Below, one piece after another: positions 24,506 to 33,215 of a stretch of DNA of 64,000 bases (position 1 is its first letter; each line of letters begins with the position of its first letter). The notes under the pieces are model-generated. The model saw nothing but the letters and a program-made list of their open reading frames with translations, did not search any database and was not told the origin of the DNA. The stretch lies in the NCBI RefSeq assembly GCF_016863335.1, contig NZ_BOOR01000025.1:186001-250000 (forward strand), given 5' to 3'. The stretch comes from Planotetraspora thailandica. GTDB taxonomy: Bacteria; Actinomycetota; Actinomycetes; Streptosporangiales; Streptosporangiaceae. Made by a program: the position numbers and the translations under genes.

Positions 24506-25930
24506 TCACACGTCGTAGTAGAGCTCGAACTCGTGCGGGTGCGGACGCAGCCGGATCGGGTCGATCTCGTTCTCGCGCTTGTACGCGATCCAGGTCTCGA
24601 TGAGGTCGGGCGTGAAGACGCCGCCCTCGAGCAGGTAGTCATGGTCGGCCTCGAGGGCGTCCAGGACCTCGGCCAGCGAGCCGGGCACCTGCGGGACCTG
24701 GCGAGCCTCCTCCGGGGGAAGCTCGTAGAGGTCCTTGTCGACCGGCTCCGGCGGCTCGATCTTGTTGCGGATGCCGTCGAGGCCCGCCATGAGCTGCGCG
24801 GCGAACGCGAAGTACGGGTTGCACGACGGGTCCGGCACGCGGAACTCGATGCGCTTGGCCTTCGGGTTCGACCCGGTGATCGGGATGCGGACGCAGGCGG
24901 AGCGGTTGCGCTGCGAGTACACCAGGTTGACCGGGGCCTCGTAGCCCGGCACCAGACGGTGGTAGGAGTTCACCGTCGGGTTGGTGAAGGCGAGCAGCGA
25001 CGGGGCGTGCTTGAGCAGGCCGCCGATGTAGTACCGCGCGATGTCCGACAGGCCCGCGTAGCCGACCTCGTCGTAGAAGAGCGGCTCGCCGTCCTTCCAG
25101 AGCGACTGGTGGCAGTGCATGCCCGAGCCGTTGTCGCCGAAGAGCGGCTTCGGCATGAAGGTGACCGTGTGACCGGCCTCGATGGCCGTGCTCTTGATGA
25201 TGTACTTGTACAGCATCAGGTTGTCGGCGGTCTTCAGCAGCGTGCCGAACCGGAAGTCGATCTCGGCCTGGCCCGCGGTGCCCACCTCGTGGTGCTGCAT
25301 CTCGGTCTCGATGCCGGCGTTGATCAGGTTGCGGACCATCTCCGAGCGAAGGTCGGTGAAGTGGTCCATCGGCGGAACCGGGAAGTATCCGCCCTTGTAG
25401 CGGGGCTTGTACCCGAGGTTGCCGCCTTCGGAGGCCTTGCCCGTGTTCCAGGCGCCCTCGATCGAGTCGATGTAGTAGTAGCCCGCGTTCTGCTTCGTCT
25501 CGAAGCGGACGTCGTCGAAGATGTAGAACTCGGCCTCGGGGCCGAAGTACACGGTGTCCGCGATGCCGGTGCCCTTGAGGTACTCCTCAGCCTTGCGGGC
25601 GACGTTGCGCGGGTCGCGGCTGTAGGCCTCGCCCGTCAGCGGGTCGTGCACGAAGAAGTTGATGTTCAGCGTCTTGTGCTGGCGGAACGGGTCCAGAACG
25701 GCGGTCGACGGGTCGGGCAGCAGGAGCATGTCCGACTCGTGGATGGCCTGGAAGCCGCGGATGGACGAGCCGTCGAACATGAGGCCGTCGGTGAATACGC
25801 CCGGTCCGAAGTTCTCCGAGGGGAACGTGAAGTGGTGCGTCGTGCCCGGCAGGTCCGTGAACCTGACGTCGACGAACTCCACGCCCTCCTCTCGGATGAA
25901 CTTGAGGACGTCATCGGCAGAGTTAAACAC
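24506..25930 (-). CDS. glnA: Glutamine synthetase type I
   Basis: A 474-residue cytosolic dodecameric enzyme that makes glutamine from glutamate, ammonia and ATP. It has the beta-grasp N-terminal domain, the HCHQS region ([10 protein letters not shown]), the ATP-site [12 protein letters not shown], and the adenylylation tyrosine Tyr402 in [10 protein letters not shown], so it is the GlnE-regulated GSI-beta form. I chose GTG 25930 because GGGAGG lies 7 bases upstream; the ATG seven codons earlier has none. Upstream at 25983-26020 there is a GlnR-type site. GlnE, its modifier, is at the start of this window. Confidence 0.98.
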   Translation of the reverse strand: MFNSADDVLKFIREEGVEFVDVRFTDLPGTTHHFTFPSENFGPGVFTDGLMFDGSSIRGFQAIHESDMLLLPDPSTAVLDPFRQHKTLNINFFVHDPLTGEAYSRDPRNVARKAEEYLKGTGIADTVYFGPEAEFYIFDDVRFETKQNAGYYYIDSIEGAWNTGKASEGGNLGYKPRYKGGYFPVPPMDHFTDLRSEMVRNLINAGIETEMQHHEVGTAGQAEIDFRFGTLLKTADNLMLYKYIIKSTAIEAGHTVTFMPKPLFGDNGSGMHCHQSLWKDGEPLFYDEVGYAGLSDIARYYIGGLLKHAPSLLAFTNPTVNSYHRLVPGYEAPVNLVYSQRNRSACVRIPITGSNPKAKRIEFRVPDPSCNPYFAFAAQLMAGLDGIRNKIEPPEPVDKDLYELPPEEARQVPQVPGSLAEVLDALEADHDYLLEGGVFTPDLIETWIAYKRENEIDPIRLRPHPHEFELYYDV

Positions 25931-25982
25931 TCTTGAACCTCCCAAGGGCATGTGCTAGCAGACCCGAAAATAGGCCGACGCC

Positions 25983-26020
25983 GTTTCCGCCCCATGTCTC
26001 GATTGTTTCGTACGCGTTAA
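25983..26020 (-). promoter_or_regulatory. GlnR box upstream of glnA
   Basis: On the minus strand the sequence reads TTAAC-N6-GAAAC-N6-GACAT-N6-GAAAC. The spacing exactly matches the two-half-site GlnR consensus of actinomycetes (gTnAC-n6-GaAAc, twice), with both GAAAC halves perfect. It lies 53-90 bases before the glnA start. Confidence 0.8.
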
Positions 26021-26168
26021 GGGGGCCGACCGCAGACGTTAGTCTCGAAGGTCGAGCACAGCCCCTCTGACCTGCGACGGTTGACTGACTCTTGTCCCGG
26101 ATCGGCGGGCCCGCGCGGGTCCTCGTCCGGGGAGAGGACCGATCTACCGCCCCGATACCCTGGGGGCC

Positions 26169-26630
26169 ATGAGCGACCGGCAGCCACGATGGACCCAGAC
26201 CTGGATCAGCGGCACCCGCGCGGCCGGAGTGGATCTCGGCTACCCGGGGGGGCGGCTCGGCCTGCCCGAGGAGGGCCCGGGCTCGGTCGCCGGTTTCGGG
26301 CGAAGGATCGCCGCGGTCCTGGTCGACTGGCTCGTGTGCACCGTGGCGATCGCCAGGGGACTCCTGCACGCGGAGGGCCAGAGCCAGGGGTGGGTGGGCC
26401 TGGGTGTCTTCGCCGCCGAATACGTCCTGCTCGTCGGCACTCTGGGATTCACCCTCGGCATGCGGATCTTCGGGGTGCGGGTCGCCACCCTCCAGGGCGG
26501 GCGGCCGGGCCTGCTGTCCGTGCTGATCCGCACGTTCCTGCTCTGCCTGGCCGTACCGGCCCTGATCTGGGACCGGGACCGGCGGGGCCTGCACGACCGC
26601 GCGGCCGGCACGGTCGTGGTCAGGATGTGA
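26169..26630 (+). CDS. RDD family membrane protein
   Basis: A 153-residue membrane protein. After about 45 polar residues comes FGRRIAAVLVDWLVCTVAIA, the first helix with the conserved R and D of the RDD family. A second helix, FAAEYVLLVGTLGFTLGMRI, is followed by the third conserved element near LIWDRDRRGLHDRAAGTVVV, which carries the family's terminal D. The role of most RDD proteins is unknown, and some are sodium/proton antiporters. ATG start. It is divergent from glnA and convergent with the methyltransferase gene, with 3 bases between stops. Confidence 0.85.
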   Translation: MSDRQPRWTQTWISGTRAAGVDLGYPGGRLGLPEEGPGSVAGFGRRIAAVLVDWLVCTVAIARGLLHAEGQSQGWVGLGVFAAEYVLLVGTLGFTLGMRIFGVRVATLQGGRPGLLSVLIRTFLLCLAVPALIWDRDRRGLHDRAAGTVVVRM

Positions 26631-26633
26631 GCC

Positions 26634-27419
26634 TCACGGCCGCCGGCACTGGAAGATCGCGGTCCCCGGGATCAGGCGGCCGCGAAGGGGGCTCCATCCG
26701 CCCCACACGCCGTCGTGGCCCTCTGGCCACTCGGGTTCCACGAGCCCGTCCAGGACCAGCCCGGCCGAGGCGATCGCGGCGACCCAGTCGCCCATCGTCC
26801 GGTGGTGCTCCACATAGGACGGCACGCCGTCCGTGACCTCCACGTACGGCGCCCGGTCGAAGTACGGCCGGTCGACGGTGAGGCCGGGACGGCCGGGATC
26901 GTCGGGGAAGGCCCACCGGATGGGGTGGCTGACCGAGAACACGAAACGCCCGCCGGGCCGCAGCACCCGGAAGACCTCCGACAGCGCCGCCCCGGCGTCG
27001 GCCACGAACGGCAGCGCCCCGAACGCCGAGCAGGCCAGATCGAAGGAGCCGTCGGCGAACGGCAGCGTCTCGGCGTCCGCCTGCACCACAGGAAGGGCGC
27101 GGCCGGCCGAAAGATCGATGCGGCGGGAGTGCTGGAGCTGCCGGTAGGACAGGTCGAGCCCGACGACGGAGGCGCCCTGGGCGGTCAGCCACCGGCCGCA
27201 CTGGCCGGCGCCGCACCCCACCTCGAGCACGCTCTTGCCCCCGACCTCGCCGAGCAGACGGGCGTCGGCCTCGTCGAGGCCCTCGGGGCACCAGATGAAG
27301 CCCTCGTCGCGCAGGAAGTCTCCGTGCTCGGCCTGGTATTCATCGGCCGCTCCGTCCCACCAGCCCCGGTTGGCCCGGGAGGTATCGGATCGGGAGACCG
27401 GTCTTCTGTCGACGTCCAC
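26634..27419 (-). CDS. Class I SAM-dependent methyltransferase
   Basis: A 261-residue soluble methyltransferase with motif I VLEVGCGAGQCGRWL near residue 65, then VVGLDLSYRQLQHSRR, DAETLPFADGSFDLACSAFG (motif III/post-II) and EVFRVLRPGGRFVFSVSHP (post-III). The N-terminus has WWDGAADEYQAEHGDFL. This overall form matches actinomycete UbiE/MenG-like or small-molecule methyltransferases of unknown substrate. It starts with GTG 13 bases after the DUF4191 gene and is the third gene of the lipA-DUF4191-methyltransferase run. The substrate cannot be named. Confidence 0.88.
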   Translation of the reverse strand: MDVDRRPVSRSDTSRANRGWWDGAADEYQAEHGDFLRDEGFIWCPEGLDEADARLLGEVGGKSVLEVGCGAGQCGRWLTAQGASVVGLDLSYRQLQHSRRIDLSAGRALPVVQADAETLPFADGSFDLACSAFGALPFVADAGAALSEVFRVLRPGGRFVFSVSHPIRWAFPDDPGRPGLTVDRPYFDRAPYVEVTDGVPSYVEHHRTMGDWVAAIASAGLVLDGLVEPEWPEGHDGVWGGWSPLRGRLIPGTAIFQCRRP

Positions 27420-27432
27420 GCTCGGAGACCGG

Positions 27433-28104
27433 CTAGCGGGGCTTCGGCGCGCGCGGCATTCGGGCGCCCTTGGGGATCGGGCCCTTCGGCATCGGCACCG
27501 CCGGCGTCAGCGCGCGCATGCGGTTGTTGACCTCGGTCACGACGGGCTTCTTGAGATTGCGGGGCAGCTTCATCAGGTGCCGCTGCAGCTTGGCCAGCGG
27601 AACCTGGCCTTCGCCGTCGCCGCACTGGATGTCGTACACCGGGATGTCGACCGCGACCCGCTGCACCCGCTTCTTCTCCGCGACCAGCATCCGCTGGACC
27701 CGGTTGCCCGGGCCCTCGGACACCAGGATGACCCCGGGGTAGCCCACCAAGCGGAAGACCAGGTCCTGGTCACGGTTGACCGCGACCGGCTTCTCCTCGA
27801 CGTGCCAGTTGCCGCGCAGACCCTGCAGGATGGCGTAGGCCGCGCCCGGCTGGCCGTCCAGCATCGAATACTGCGCCTTCGTGGCCCGCCGGCTGAAAAC
27901 CAGCATGCCGGCGAGCACAGCCGCGAAGACGCCCAGGACATACCAGGTCCAGCCGAAGAACAGGCCCAGCACGACGAACACGACAAGCGTCCCGAGGGCG
28001 GAGCCGTAGACGAGCGGCATTCCCTTGGGGTCCGCCTGCTTGATGATCTGAGCGACCATCCGGATCTGCTTGAGCCGTCCGGGAGTCTCGGGGTCTTTCG
28101 CCAT
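27433..28104 (-). CDS. DUF4191 membrane protein
   Basis: A 223-residue protein conserved among actinomycetes, found next to lipA. Two close membrane helices (about residues 31-50 and 53-73; GTLVVFVVLGLFFGW, then VLGVFAAVLAGMLVF) are followed by a cytosolic domain (VFRLVGYPGVILVSEGPGN). The C-terminus is Pro/Lys/Arg-rich. The function is unknown; constant linkage to lipA suggests a link to lipoylation or to the envelope, but this rests on synteny remembered from other actinomycetes. It lies 48 bases downstream of lipA. Confidence 0.9.
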   Translation of the reverse strand: MAKDPETPGRLKQIRMVAQIIKQADPKGMPLVYGSALGTLVVFVVLGLFFGWTWYVLGVFAAVLAGMLVFSRRATKAQYSMLDGQPGAAYAILQGLRGNWHVEEKPVAVNRDQDLVFRLVGYPGVILVSEGPGNRVQRMLVAEKKRVQRVAVDIPVYDIQCGDGEGQVPLAKLQRHLMKLPRNLKKPVVTEVNNRMRALTPAVPMPKGPIPKGARMPRAPKPR

Positions 28105-28152
28105 GTTCTGAAGGATACAAATTCCAGGGTCGATTAATGAAAACGAGACCGT

Positions 28153-29082
28153 TTAGATGGTCTGCCGCGCGGCGATCGCCTGCTGGTACAGACGCCCGGC
28201 ACGGTAGGACGAGCGCACGAGCGGACCGGACATGACTCCGGCGAAGCCGATCTCCTCGGCCTCCTGCTGCAGCTCGACGAACTCCTCGGGCTTCACCCAG
28301 CGGTCCACCGGGTGGTGGAGCGGGGAGGGCCGGAGGTATTGGGTGATCGTCACGAGGTCGCATCCGGCCTCGTGCAGGTCGCGAAGAGCCTGCGAGATCT
28401 CCTCGCGCTCCTCGCCCATGCCGAGGATCAGGTTCGACTTCGTGACCAGCCCGGCCTCGCGGGCCATGGTGATCACCTGCAGGGAGCGCTCGTAACGGAA
28501 CGCGGGGCGGATCCGCTTGAAGATCCTCGGCACGGTCTCGACGTTGTGCGCGAAGACCTCGGGCTTGGCGGAGAAGACCTCCTCCAGCTGCGCGCGGTCG
28601 CCGTTGAAGTCGGGCACGAGCAGCTCGACGCCGCAGCCGGGGACCGTCGCGTGGATCTGCCGGGCCGTCTCCGCGTACAGCCACGACCCGCCGTCGGGCA
28701 GGTCGTCACGGGCGACACCCGTCACCGTCGCGTACCGCAGGCCCATCTGGCTGACCGACTCGGCGACGCGACGCGGCTCGTCCCTGTCGTACTCGGCCGG
28801 CTTGCCCGTGTCGATCTGGCAGAAGTCGCAGCGCCGCGTGCACTGGTCGCCGCCGATGAGGAACGTCGCCTCGCGGTCCTCCCAGCACTCGGAGATGTTG
28901 GGGCATCCCGCTTCCTGGCAGACCGTGTGCAGTCCCGCACCCTGAACCAGAGATTTGATCTCGTTGAAGTTGGGACCGTTCCGCAGACGCGTCTTGATCC
29001 ACGGGGGCTTCTTCTCGATGGGGGTCTGGCTGTTGCGCACCTCCAGGCGGAGGAGCTTGCGGCCTTCCGGCGCGACGGTCAT
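28153..29082 (-). CDS. lipA: Lipoyl synthase
   Basis: A 309-residue radical-SAM enzyme that inserts two sulfurs into octanoyl groups bound to E2/GcvH lysines. The auxiliary cluster motif is C55-x4-C60-x5-C66 and the radical-SAM motif is C81-x3-C85-x2-C88. The C-terminal RSSY that ligates the auxiliary cluster is present ([13 protein letters not shown]). ATG start. It heads a run lipA-DUF4191-methyltransferase and is separated from lipB by 162 bases. A substrate protein, the sucB product, is encoded nearby. The octanoyl donor step may not come from the adjacent LipB homologue (see that entry). Confidence 0.98.
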   Translation of the reverse strand: MTVAPEGRKLLRLEVRNSQTPIEKKPPWIKTRLRNGPNFNEIKSLVQGAGLHTVCQEAGCPNISECWEDREATFLIGGDQCTRRCDFCQIDTGKPAEYDRDEPRRVAESVSQMGLRYATVTGVARDDLPDGGSWLYAETARQIHATVPGCGVELLVPDFNGDRAQLEEVFSAKPEVFAHNVETVPRIFKRIRPAFRYERSLQVITMAREAGLVTKSNLILGMGEEREEISQALRDLHEAGCDLVTITQYLRPSPLHHPVDRWVKPEEFVELQQEAEEIGFAGVMSGPLVRSSYRAGRLYQQAIAARQTI

Positions 29083-29244
29083 GCGACATCCTTCGCAGAA
29101 TCCGGTACGAGCGGGGATCCGGGTATGGGTCGCACTCCCGGGGTGCCGTGGTTGTCGGCTCGCTCGTTCACGAATCCAGCTTATTACCAGGTTTCACGTG
29201 ATCTGAGACGGCTCCCGGACGGCGGCGGACGACCCCGGCGTACC

Positions 29245-29895
29245 TCAGGTGAGATCTTCCTCATACAGGTCGTACGGCTCGGCACCCAGGGTCTCGGCCA
29301 GCCGCTTCTCCGCGAACGGCATGACCTCTTCGACGGTGATCCGCCGGCCGGTCTCGGCGGACAGGGAGGTCACGACGCCCTCCCCGGGGATCCGGCTGTA
29401 CCAGCTCAGATCATTGGCGCAGTTGAGCGCGAAACCGTGCATGGTGACGCCGCCCGACACCCGGATGCCGATCGTGCCGAGCCGGCGATCGGGCAGGCCG
29501 CGCGCGGGATCGCCGGCGACCCAGACGCCACCTCGGCCGGCGAGCCGCCCGGCGGCCACCCCGAAGTCGGCGCACACCTGGACGAGCGTCATCTCAAGCG
29601 CGTGGATGTACGCGGCCAGGTCCGCCACTGCCACGATGGGATATCCCACAAGCTGGCCGGGGCCGTGCCAGGCGATCTTGCCGCCGCGGTCGACGTCGAC
29701 GACCGGAGTCCCGTCCGCGGGCCGCTCGGCCGGCAGGGTCCGGGTGCCGGCCGTGTACACGGGCGCGTGCTCCAGCATGAGGCACAGGTCATCGACGTCG
29801 CCCGCCACGCGGCGGCCGTGCAGCATCCGCTGCATTCTCCACGCCTGCTCGTACGGAACGTCGACGCCCAGGCGGACGATGGCCAAGCGCTTCAC
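29245..29895 (-). CDS. lipB: Octanoyltransferase LipB homologue lacking the catalytic Cys and Lys
   Basis: The 216-residue protein is clearly LipB: HAPVYTAGTRT, RGGKIAWHGPGQLVGYPIV, GVTMHGFALNCANDLSW. Known LipB proteins use a Cys in the loop I-x-PCG and a Lys in the strand RK-x-x-x-IG. Here the strand reads RRLGTIGIRV (Arg instead of Lys). The loop reads DLSWYSRIPGEGVVTSL: about four residues shorter and without the PCG cysteine. The remaining cysteines do not align with the active one. The reading frame and the other motifs are intact. It starts at GTG 29895, 3 bases after the S51 peptidase gene. It may be a non-catalytic paralogue, so lipoate supply may depend on another enzyme. The residue claim rests on alignment from memory. 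Confidence 0.85.
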   Translation of the reverse strand: MKRLAIVRLGVDVPYEQAWRMQRMLHGRRVAGDVDDLCLMLEHAPVYTAGTRTLPAERPADGTPVVDVDRGGKIAWHGPGQLVGYPIVAVADLAAYIHALEMTLVQVCADFGVAAGRLAGRGGVWVAGDPARGLPDRRLGTIGIRVSGGVTMHGFALNCANDLSWYSRIPGEGVVTSLSAETGRRITVEEVMPFAEKRLAETLGAEPYDLYEEDLT

Positions 29896-29898
29896 GGT

Positions 29899-30639
29899 CT
29901 AGAGGGTAGATGCCAGTTGGCGGGGCTCGATACGGAACTCCTTGACCCCCGTGCCGTCGCGCTCCACCCGGTAGGCGTAGCCGGCCGGGTCGACGGTGAC
30001 GGCCTGGATGAACTCGGTGCCCACGTAGTGCAGGGCGACGCCCTCGTCGGCGGCGTAGCCCTCAGGCAGCTCACCGGAGGCCACCGACTCGTGCAGCAGC
30101 TTCCTGCGCTGCTCGTCGGAGTTGTAGTGCACGCCGCAGGAGTAGGGGAGCAGGCCGAGGCCCTCCGCCCACGGCCGGAGCGCCGGCCCGAAGGAGTCGG
30201 TGTTGCCGCCGACGTGCCAGCACAGGGCGCCTGCGCTCTGGCCGGACAGGACGATGCCGGACCGCCAGGCCTCGGCGAACGCCTCGTCGAGCCCGTGGAG
30301 GCGCCACAGGGCGGCCAGGTTGGCCACGCTGCCGCCGCTCACGTAGATGGCGTCCTGCTCCAGGATCCATTCCCTGGGGTCGGCGACGTTGGGCATCGGG
30401 AAGACGGTGAGGTGGCTGACCTCGACGTCCCACTTGCCGAACGCCCCGTACATCTTGAGAAGCCACTCGGCGTCGTCGCCTGTGGCGGTCGCGAGGAGCC
30501 CGAGCTTGGGACGGTCCTCGCCGGTGAGGTCGAGCACGTACCGCAGCAGGCCGGTGGGCTCGATGAACCCATACCGTTCCGACTGCCGGAACGACCCCCC
30601 ACCGATCGCGACGATGTGCGACTGCCCGATCCGGCTCAT
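29899..30639 (-). CDS. S51-family peptidase (peptidase E / cyanophycinase-like)
   Basis: A 246-residue serine hydrolase-fold protein of MEROPS family S51. IVAIGGGS is near the N-terminus. The nucleophile serine lies in the elbow GQSAGALCW, about residue 134. YVSGGSVANLAALWRLHGL and a glycine-rich GGNTDSFGPALRPWAEGLGL follow, then HYNSDEQRR. Family members hydrolyse dipeptides beginning with Asp, or cyanophycin. It sits in a tight operon TIGR01777 protein - S51 - LipB (gaps of 30 and 3 bases). There is no signal peptide, so it acts in the cytosol. The substrate is unknown. Confidence 0.85.
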   Translation of the reverse strand: MSRIGQSHIVAIGGGSFRQSERYGFIEPTGLLRYVLDLTGEDRPKLGLLATATGDDAEWLLKMYGAFGKWDVEVSHLTVFPMPNVADPREWILEQDAIYVSGGSVANLAALWRLHGLDEAFAEAWRSGIVLSGQSAGALCWHVGGNTDSFGPALRPWAEGLGLLPYSCGVHYNSDEQRRKLLHESVASGELPEGYAADEGVALHYVGTEFIQAVTVDPAGYAYRVERDGTGVKEFRIEPRQLASTL

Positions 30640-30669
30640 TTTTCACTCCAGTGTCTGAAGAAGGACTCA

Positions 30670-31572
30670 CTAGAGTACGGCCGGCAGTGCCTCTTCGAGG
30701 GTGGGATGCGCGAACCGGTGCCTGGCGTCGAGCAGGCGGCGGGGCAGCACGCGCTGGCCGGTCAGCAGGCCTTCCTGCGCGAACTCCCCGAGGGCCAGGC
30801 GGAGCACGAAGCCCGGCGTGGCGAGGGGCATGGTCGGCCGGTGGAGGGCTTTGCCGAGTTCTTTGGTGAACTCGGCGTTGGTCACCGGCTCCGGCGCCGT
30901 GAGGTTGACCGGCCCCGACAGGTCTTCGGCCGTCAGCAGGAACCGCGCGGCCGCCACCCAGTCGGGCAGCGAGATCCACGACATGTACTGCCTGCCGCTC
31001 CCGAGCACCGCGCCCGCCCCGATCCTGAAGATCGGCAGCAGGCGGCCGAGCATGCCTCCCCGGCCCGTGAGCACCAGGCCGGAGCGCAGGCGGACCACCC
31101 GGATGCCCGCCTTCTCCGCGGGCTTGGCGGCCTCCTCCCAGTCGTGCACCAGGCCGGCGAGGAAGCCCTTGCCCGGCGACGCGGATTCGTCGACCGCGCG
31201 GTCCTCCGTGTCGCCGTAGAAGCCCACGGCCGATCCCGAGAGGAGAACCCGGGGCTTGCGATCCAGCCGGGCCAGGGCCTTGCAGAGGGTCCGGGTGCCC
31301 GCGACCCTGCTGGCCGCCAGCGTGCGCTTGTACTCGGGCGTCCACCGGCGGTCGCCGATGCCCGCCCCGGCGAGATGGACGACGGCGTCCGCGCCTTCCA
31401 GCGCGGCGGGGTCCACCACCCCTCCTGCCGGGTCCCAGAACGCCTCGTCGGAGCTTCCCGGGCGGTGGCGTACGAGTCTGAGCACCTTGCTGCCGTCGCC
31501 CCGCAGGGACTCGATGAGGGCCGAGCCGAGCAGGCCGGACGAGCCGGTCACCACGATCGTCATTTCGTCCAC
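30670..31572 (-). CDS. TIGR01777 family epimerase/SDR-like protein (YfcH-type)
   Basis: A 300-residue Rossmann protein. The N-terminal TIVVTGSSGLLGSALIESLR binds NAD(P), and DAVVHLAGAGIGDRRWT is the family hallmark. LSGSAVGFYGDTEDRAVDE, VRLRSGLVLTGRGGMLGRLL and WISLPDWVAAARFLL follow, with a C-terminal DUF1731-like tail ARHRFAHPTLEEALPAVL. Enzymatic role unknown; the family occurs beside lipB in many actinomycetes. It is the first gene of the operon with the S51 peptidase and LipB. The ATG lies at 31572, 125 bases after the sucB terminator. Confidence 0.9.
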   Translation of the reverse strand: MDEMTIVVTGSSGLLGSALIESLRGDGSKVLRLVRHRPGSSDEAFWDPAGGVVDPAALEGADAVVHLAGAGIGDRRWTPEYKRTLAASRVAGTRTLCKALARLDRKPRVLLSGSAVGFYGDTEDRAVDESASPGKGFLAGLVHDWEEAAKPAEKAGIRVVRLRSGLVLTGRGGMLGRLLPIFRIGAGAVLGSGRQYMSWISLPDWVAAARFLLTAEDLSGPVNLTAPEPVTNAEFTKELGKALHRPTMPLATPGFVLRLALGEFAQEGLLTGQRVLPRRLLDARHRFAHPTLEEALPAVL

Positions 31573-31643
31573 GCTAGAGCTTCTACCCCGGCGCGGGCGT
31601 CGATGCGGATTCGCCGGCCGTACAGGGGGCCATGGGGGCGAAA

Positions 31644-31681
31644 ACGGCGGAGGCCGCCCCGCGGCGTGCGGGGCGGCCTCC
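31644..31681 (-). terminator. Terminator after sucB
   Basis: A perfect 14-bp stem, GGAGGCCGCCCCGC and GCGGGGCGGCCTCC, with loop GGCGT. On the minus strand it is followed by GTTTTCG. It separates sucB from the TIGR01777 gene. Confidence 0.85.
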
Positions 31682-31696
31682 AGTGGTGCGTGCGTG

Positions 31697-33184
31697 CTAC
31701 GCGAGCCCGAGCTGGCCCTCGAAGCGGCCCTCCTCGAGACGACGCTTGATCGTCGTCAGGAAGCGGGCGGCGTCGGCGCCGTCGACCAGGCGGTGGTCGT
31801 AGGTCAGCGCGAGGTAGACCATCGAGCGGACCGCGATGACCTCGCCCTCGGGGGTGTCCACGACGACGGGGCGCTTGACGACCGAGCCGGTACCCAGCAT
31901 GCCGACCTGCGGCTTGTTGAGGATCGGCGTGTCGAACAGGGCGCCGCGGCTGCCGGTGTTGGTCAGCGTGAACGTGCCGCCGGTGAGCTCGTCCGGGCCG
32001 ATCTTGTTCGTCCGGGTGCGCTCCGCCAGGTCGGCGATCTTGCGTGCCAGGCCGGCGATGTTCAGGTCACCGGCGTTCTTGGCGACCGGGACGATGAGGC
32101 CGCGCTCGGTGTCCACCGCGATGCCGAGGTTCTCGACGTCGTGGTAGGTCACCTCGTTCGTCTCGTCGTTGATGACCGCGTTGAGCTTGGGGTGCACCTT
32201 CAGCGCCTCGACCGCGGCCAGGGCGAAGAACGGCATGAACGACAGCTTCACGCCCTCACGGGCCTCGAAGGCCGCCTTGGCACGGGCGCGCAGCGTGGCG
32301 ACGCGCGTCACGTCGACCTCGACGACCGTCGTGAGCTGCGCGGAGGTCTGGAGCGACTCCAGCATTCGGTCGGCGATGACCTTGCGCAGGCGCGTCATCT
32401 TCTGGGTGGTGCCGCGCAGCGTGGTGTCCACCTGCACCGGCTCGGGAGCCGGGGCCGGAGCGGCGGCGGCCGCCGGAGCGGGCGCGAAGGCGGCGGGAGC
32501 GGCCGGGGCCTGCGGGGCGGGCGCCGCCGCCGCGGCGGCGGCCTCGCGCTGGACCCGGGCGGCCTCGATCACGTCCTGCTTGCGGATGCGGCCGCCCACG
32601 CCGGTGCCGGCCAGCGCGTCCAGGTCGACGCCGTGCTCGGACGCGAGCTTGCGGACCAGCGGCGTGACGTACGGGCTCTCGGCCGACGACGGCAGCGGGG
32701 CCGGCTCGACGGCCGGGGTGGTGGCGATCGGCGAGACCGGGGCCGGAGCCGGAGCGGGCGCCGGGGCCGGGGCCGGCGGCGGCGTCACGACGGCGGGCGC
32801 CGGCTGCGGGATCGACGAGATCGGCTGAGCCGGAGCGGGCGCCGGGGCGGCCGGTGCCGGGGCCGGCTCGGGAACAGGCTCCGGCTCGGGAGCCGGGGCC
32901 GCGGCGGCAGGGGCCGGAGCCGCCGGAGCGGGAGCGGCGGCTGCGCCGTTGGAGTCGATCAGGGCCAGCTCGGCGCCGACCTCGACGGTCTCGTCCTCGC
33001 CGACCATGATCTTCGTGAGGTACCCCGCGGACGGCGAGGGGATCTCGGTGTCGACCTTGTCGGTCGACACCTCAAGGAGCGGCTCGTCGGCTTCGACGTG
33101 GTCGCCTTCGTTCTTCAACCAGCGTGTGACGGTGCCCTCGGTAACGCTCTCACCGAGCTGGGGCATGGTTACGGAGACCGGCAT
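31697..33184 (-). CDS. sucB: Dihydrolipoamide acyltransferase (E2 of 2-oxo acid dehydrogenase)
   Basis: A 495-residue E2. One N-terminal lipoyl domain has Lys43 in STDKVDTE. A very long Pro/Ala linker (about 75-165) leads to the peripheral-subunit-binding domain ([20 protein letters not shown]). A second Ala/Pro linker leads to the catalytic domain with the terminal [13 protein letters not shown] histidine. The protein forms the cubic core to which E1 and E3 bind; in actinomycetes it usually serves both pyruvate and 2-oxoglutarate complexes. GAGAGAAGG precedes the ATG. It follows lpdA (E3) by 31 bases, so E3 and E2 are one operon. E1 is not in the window. Lipoyl attachment depends on LipA/LipB-type enzymes encoded nearby. 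Confidence 0.96.
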   Translation of the reverse strand: MPVSVTMPQLGESVTEGTVTRWLKNEGDHVEADEPLLEVSTDKVDTEIPSPSAGYLTKIMVGEDETVEVGAELALIDSNGAAAAPAPAAPAPAAAAPAPEPEPVPEPAPAPAAPAPAPAQPISSIPQPAPAVVTPPPAPAPAPAPAPAPVSPIATTPAVEPAPLPSSAESPYVTPLVRKLASEHGVDLDALAGTGVGGRIRKQDVIEAARVQREAAAAAAAPAPQAPAAPAAFAPAPAAAAAPAPAPEPVQVDTTLRGTTQKMTRLRKVIADRMLESLQTSAQLTTVVEVDVTRVATLRARAKAAFEAREGVKLSFMPFFALAAVEALKVHPKLNAVINDETNEVTYHDVENLGIAVDTERGLIVPVAKNAGDLNIAGLARKIADLAERTRTNKIGPDELTGGTFTLTNTGSRGALFDTPILNKPQVGMLGTGSVVKRPVVVDTPEGEVIAVRSMVYLALTYDHRLVDGADAARFLTTIKRRLEEGRFEGQLGLA

Positions 33185-33215
33185 GGTCCTTCTCTCTCGC
33201 GTTTCCTAGAGGGCT

